From Pontederia crassipes (taxonomy: Eukaryota > Streptophyta > Magnoliopsida > Commelinales > Pontederiaceae), in the NCBI GenBank assembly GCA_030549335.1, contig CM060186.1, positions 22,807,189-22,871,188 of the forward strand: a stretch of DNA of 64,000 nt. The letters run 5' to 3'. The translations under genes were made by a program, and so were the position numbers. The notes below the pieces were generated by a model. That model saw only the letters and a list, made by a program, of their open reading frames with translations, was not told where the DNA came from and did no database searches. Positions 60,033 to 64,000 of this stretch are shown here, one piece after another (within the stretch, counting starts at the first letter, position 1; the number at the start of each line of letters is the position of its first letter).

Positions 60033-60430
60033 GTTGATGTGAATCCTATTTTATAATGGCAACTGAGAAGTTGATTTTTTATTCTTTTCTTACTCAGAAA
60101 TGAGTAAAGAACATTAACATATTTTCTAGTTCTAATCCATGTCAAGATCTGAATGCATCATTTTACTTCTTGTTAATGTGAGTCTCAACTTGTAATGGCA
60201 AATGAGAGGTTGATTCTAGATTCTCTTGATGTTCAGAAATGAATCAAGAACATTAACAATCAGTTTCTAAATTTGATTTCTGTTGACTTGGTTTCCTAGT
60301 TCTAATATTTCAATGTTGAGAATTTATTTATCCAATTAGCTTTTGTTGATGTGAATCTCATATTGGAATGACAACCGAGAGATTGATTTTAGATTCCCTT
60401 GTTGTTTAGAGATAAACCAAGAGCATTAAC
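60033..60430. repeat. Three imperfect repeats (139 and 172 bp apart) in the LTR
   Basis: Copies start near 60033, 60172 and 60344. Each reads GTTGATGTGAATC..T(A/G)ATGGCAA..GAGAGGTTGATT then a CAGAAATGAATCAAGAACAT-type end. Confidence 0.75.
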
Positions 60431-60847
60431 ATTAGCTGTGGATCTGATTGTATTTATTCATTGAGCTAGAAGTTTCATGATAATTTAATATCAGTTGAAA
60501 CTCTTGTTGAATCAACCTAACTAATATTCATATAAAAGTATGACACTTAGTTCTAACCTTAATGCACTGTGAGAGTAGTATTTACATATTGAATCTAATT
60601 TGATTTGTATTGCTAAGTTGTTCTAATTCATTCCATAACAGAATATTAGATGAACCCATTCCTAAAAGAACATTTCATTATATGTTAATTACCATTTTAT
60701 ATCAATCACTTTAAAACACTAAAAAGAGTTAACTTAGTGTAGGATTAATTTAGATTAGTTAGTGAGTCTTACGTTTCAGATCACTGTGGATACGACATTC
60801 GAGTTAACTACTCCGATCTGTGCACTTGCAATTCAGTGAAGTGAGGA

Positions 60848-60960
60848 GTGCATAGTCTACGCCTAGACTTTATTCAGTTTTATATTGTGCATAGTCTACG
60901 CTTAAACCTTGTTTAGCTTTCATTTGTGCATAGTCTACGCCTAGACCTTAGTCTTTTACA
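60848..60960. repeat. Three 39-bp tandem units (GTGCATAGTCTACGC)
   Basis: Units begin at 60848, 60887 and 60926, each GTGCATAGTCTACGCCTAGA followed by CTTT..CAGTTTT-like sequence. Located just before the end of the LTR. Confidence 0.9.
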
Positions 60961-61025
60961 TTTTTTGCATCGATTTTAATAAATCAGTCAACTAATCACA
61001 CTCCCTAATATTTACATCAAGTTTT

Positions 61026-61044
61026 TAGCGTCGTTGCCGGGGAT
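61026..61044 (+). other. Tat/Athila-type primer-binding-like site
   Basis: TTTTTAGCGTCGTTGCCGGG followed by GA is the TTTTTGGCGCCGTTGCCGGGGA site of Tat/Athila elements with two changes. It places the LTR boundary just to its left and the internal region to its right. Confidence 0.8.
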
Positions 61045-64000
61045 TTGAGGCTAATTAGATTCACTTTTTATAGTTTAGATTAGTCAACTTTTTAGTACTT
61101 ATTTTCTTTTCTTTAGTGTAGCTTTTGTCTATTTTTACCTCTGCTTTTTCTGATGCTATCGCTGTTTATATCACATTTCATTGTTTATATTCAGTGCTAT
61201 TTTGTCTATCATTTTTTATTAGATTAGTCCTTTTTGGATTTTTTTTCTGCTATCAATCTTATCTTAATCTTTGTTTCATTTCATGCTTACTCTTGCTTTT
61301 GATATCTTTGCACTTAACCTCATTGTATAACAAGTTGCAAGAGTGCAGAAAATTCTGAATTTGACTTCTGAGATAGAAAGAAGAATAGATGGATATGAGT
61401 TGGCAGACTTAGCCCTAAGACTATTATCAATTTAGTGAAATGTCAATCAAGCATGATGAATTGGATTTTGAAATTGAAGATATCGTGTTCAAAACTCTTC
61501 AGAAATACGATTTTAATGTTGGAGAACCATCACAAGTTCATTGCAATCAAGGATCATCATAATTTCAATAGTCTCCTAATGCTTACATATATGCTTCACA
61601 TGGTTATGAAAGTTCAAATTATTTGATTCCTGAGGAAGATTTCTCAAGCAGTAGACATTATGTTTATGATTGACAAAGTCAATCATATTACTATCACAGT
61701 GAAGATCAAGTGTCAGATTTTCAAATTGCTGCCATGAGTATTTTGGAAAATCAACAAACACTTAATCAATCCATGGAAGAGTTAAAATTAAATATTATGT
61801 TGGAAAAATTCAATGAGCAATATGCATATTGAGAAGAGAGAGATGCATATTGGAAGGAGCAAGATGCATATTGGGATGCATATGGGAAAGAACAAAATAT
61901 AATCTTGGAGAAACTATATAAATCTATAGATGTTCTTGAAGCTAAAAATCAAGTCTTGGAGGCTAAACCTTTTCTGCAATCTAATTTAGAGGTGAAGCTG
62001 GAAATTGAGAGAGAGATAAATGAAAAAAAATAGTCATGGAAGCTGAAGTTGAAAAAGAATCTGTCACACTTAAAGCACAAGCTAAGAAACAAGATGAAGT
62101 TATAAAAATTACTAAAAAGGATACTCCAATGACACCAAAAGTGAATCACATTGAAGACCCACTCATAAGGGAGAAAATTATTACAGCAAAGACACATGAT
62201 GAGACTGAAATGACCAAGGAAGATACAAAAGCAGAAGAAATTTCTTTTCAAGTATTGTAGAAGCAATGAAACATTCAATGATGGAAGATAAATATTTGCC
62301 TATTGAAAATTCGAAATAAGAGCTCAAAGATCTTTAAAAAATGTTGCATTTAAAGAGGCTATTAAAGAAATGACTGCTTAAACAAGATGGTGATTTAGGA
62401 GATTCAGATGTTATAGATGAGAAGTTTTGGAATGAGAAGTTAGTAGATTTCTAGTACAATGAAGTAGGACTATATCCAACTGAAAAACAAAAATCAATTA
62501 TTGATAAACTAAGAGATCCATACTTAATTAGTGAAGTTGTCCACAGACTGAGATATCTACTTGATCACATCATACTATTTAAACCTCCCTAACATCAAGA
62601 GTCGTAACAATGTCTAGCCTAAGACATTAAAGTAGGACGCTTCTTAGGAAGCAACCCAAGCCTTTTACATCTAATATTCTTTTATTTTTATAGGAATAAA
62701 TTAGAGAGGAACATCATCTACCACTGAAATAAATTCAACTTAGGGAGTACTTGACTCATATCTTTGATTTTTCACTGAAATGCATTTGATAACTGATTAT
62801 CTTAATTATTCTTACTTAGCTCATGTTATGATCATCATAATGATAACTGTGATTTCTTGTTCATATCAGTTGTCTAAATCTAACTTTGTCAAATTTCAGT
62901 GAATTTCTTAACCCTTACTGAATTTTACTGGTTGCTAGATTGATCATTCTCCAATTAATTGCATATTTGATTCAATATCTGGAAGAGTTGATCAAGACTT
63001 TATTCTATTAACCATTGTTATATCAAATTTTGAAATGATAGGCCCAAAGAAGAAGCGGAGAAAGACATGCCTACCTCTTATTTCAAAGTTGAACACCCAT
63101 ACAATCCTCTCCCTTGCTTGGATGATTCATCACTGAGGAGAGTACTGATGATAAGCTTATGGGAGGAACTTGGTACTTTTCTCAACTCAATTATCATGTT
63201 TTAATTTCATTTGAAAATTCATATCATGTCTATAGTCAAATTATCACTATTATCATTGTAGTTCAACTCAACTCATATTATCATTTATACTTATCGTTGT
63301 TAAGTAGAAGTCCTTTGGTATAACAACTAGTACATTCCAACACCAAGTAATCATTAATTTGGTTGTTAATCTTTTTGCTTCAAACAGCTCATATCTAAAA
63401 TTTTTCTTTTTGTGAGTAACACCAGCTAACACTCATTGGTTGGTTAGAAATTAGAAGATGTTTAGAATGGAATTAAGCTTTTGTTGCTATGTTAAATAAA
63501 AAAACTTGACTCTTTGTATTAAGGAATTTAGACTTTACTTGAGTTTGAACTGCTGCTTAATTCATGAACAGAAAAGAAAAAAATGAAGAAAATGAGAAAA
63601 TGAAAAGTTGTATTTTGCATTGCATGCATGCATGAATAAAGAGTGTTAAATTTCAAAAGGAATCTCTCTTGAATAAAGCCAAGATTTTTATCCTATTGAT
63701 CAACATGAATAAAAATCATGTTTCAAACTTATTTATTTGCATTATCATGAATAAAAGTCAGGTTTCAAACCTGTTTAAGCTATACCAAAATTTATTCATC
63801 AAGAGATTGACAGTTCAACCTTTTTAATAAAGTTGAAAATATCTGAAATTCAAATCAATTATTGTTAGTACTTCTTTCATGGCTTAAATTTGATTTAGAA
63901 TTTGGAAATTGAAAAAAATGGCAAAGAGTGTTAGTAAAGTGGGAAACTCATTTGATTTTGAACAGCTGAATAAGAATTCATTTGTGAACTATTTGATTCA
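61045..64000 (+). mobile_element. Internal region of a non-autonomous Tat/Athila-type element, runs off the window
   Basis: After the primer site comes an AT-rich leader. At 61435-62330 a Glu/Lys-rich coiled-coil-like coding relic includes repeated GA(T)GCATATTGG(A/G)-type units at 61845-61880. At 62600-62660 GACATTAAAGTAGGACGCTT followed by CTTAGGAAGCAACCCAAG is the conserved linker found after the coding region of Tat/Athila elements. The remainder (62670-64000) resembles the untranslated 3' part. No protease, reverse transcriptase or integrase is recognisable, so the element relied on others. The 3' LTR is outside the window. Broken, moderately old. Confidence 0.55.

Larger units (their letters stand above)
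59330..61022 (+). mobile_element. Tat/Athila-type 5' LTR, plus orientation
   Basis: The right end is fixed by the primer-like site that follows. The segment contains CCATATATAAAGGGG at about 59747-59756 as TATA box and, downstream, repeat arrays in what would be the transcribed part of the LTR. The left border is not visible and is approximate. No coding region is expected or seen; the open frame at 59600-59812 is an LTR by-product. Confidence 0.5.

Noticed and set aside
1-64000. tRNA, rRNA or snRNA genes
   Set aside because: No cloverleaf with A- and B-box words or rRNA signature was recognised on either strand; the tRNA-like words found are retroelement primer sites.

Overview
The window looks like nuclear DNA of a flowering plant. 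It is mostly AT-rich and dominated by nested plant-type transposable elements: CACTA, Mutator-like, and Ty3-type LTR elements of the Tekay and Tat/Athila lineages. Only one intact host gene can be recognised, a CIN-type TCP transcription factor of the TCP3/TCP4 group that carries a miR319 target site. The wording of its TCP domain (a WLIKNAK stretch rather than the WLIKKAK common in eudicots) and the GC-rich codons of a captured glycolate oxidase exon hint at a monocot outside the grasses. That is an inference from memory, not a demonstrated placement.

Layout. 1-12 kb: the end of a CACTA-type element, a small Mutator-like element (1228-2356) carrying a broken protein kinase fragment, a recent 1.43-kb tandem duplication (3283-6153), an LTR fossil with a palindrome-rich minisatellite, another CACTA-type end, and a Tat/Athila-type gag fossil on the minus strand. 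12-30 kb: a nest. A Tat/Athila-type element on the minus strand is split by an LTR element of a second family (12085-29486), and one LTR of that insertion is in turn split by an 11.8-kb CACTA element (13287-25108). 30-37 kb: more LTR fossils and a degenerate ~190-bp tandem array. 37.7-41 kb: a 3.26-kb element that is almost entirely one inverted repeat. 41-50.8 kb: the host-gene neighbourhood, with a 216-bp tandem duplication and the TCP gene (CDS 45280-46494, minus strand). 50.8-57.7 kb: a Tekay-type LTR element, young by LTR similarity but incomplete. 58-64 kb: a CACTA-type end, then the LTR, primer site and internal part of a non-autonomous Tat/Athila-type element running off the right edge.

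The CACTA element is the most interesting object. It has 27-bp identical terminal inverted repeats, a perfect TCA target duplication, a TNP2-type transposase in two exons, a seven-exon second gene of the Ptta/En/Spm family, and downstream fragments of host genes on the same strand. Two of these are recognisable: two consecutive exons of an ArfGAP gene with introns and reading frame preserved, and one exon of peroxisomal glycolate oxidase. Each of the two transposon genes has one in-frame TAA in otherwise open sequence, so the copy looks young and just short of intact, or else those stops are tolerated.

The other notable object is the long inverted repeat at 37717-40977. Promoter-like sequence in each arm faces the centre, so a read-through transcript would fold into a hairpin more than a kilobase long, a plausible small-RNA source about 4.3 kb from the TCP stop codon. 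All calls rest on reading the sequence by eye; no database or alignment search was possible.
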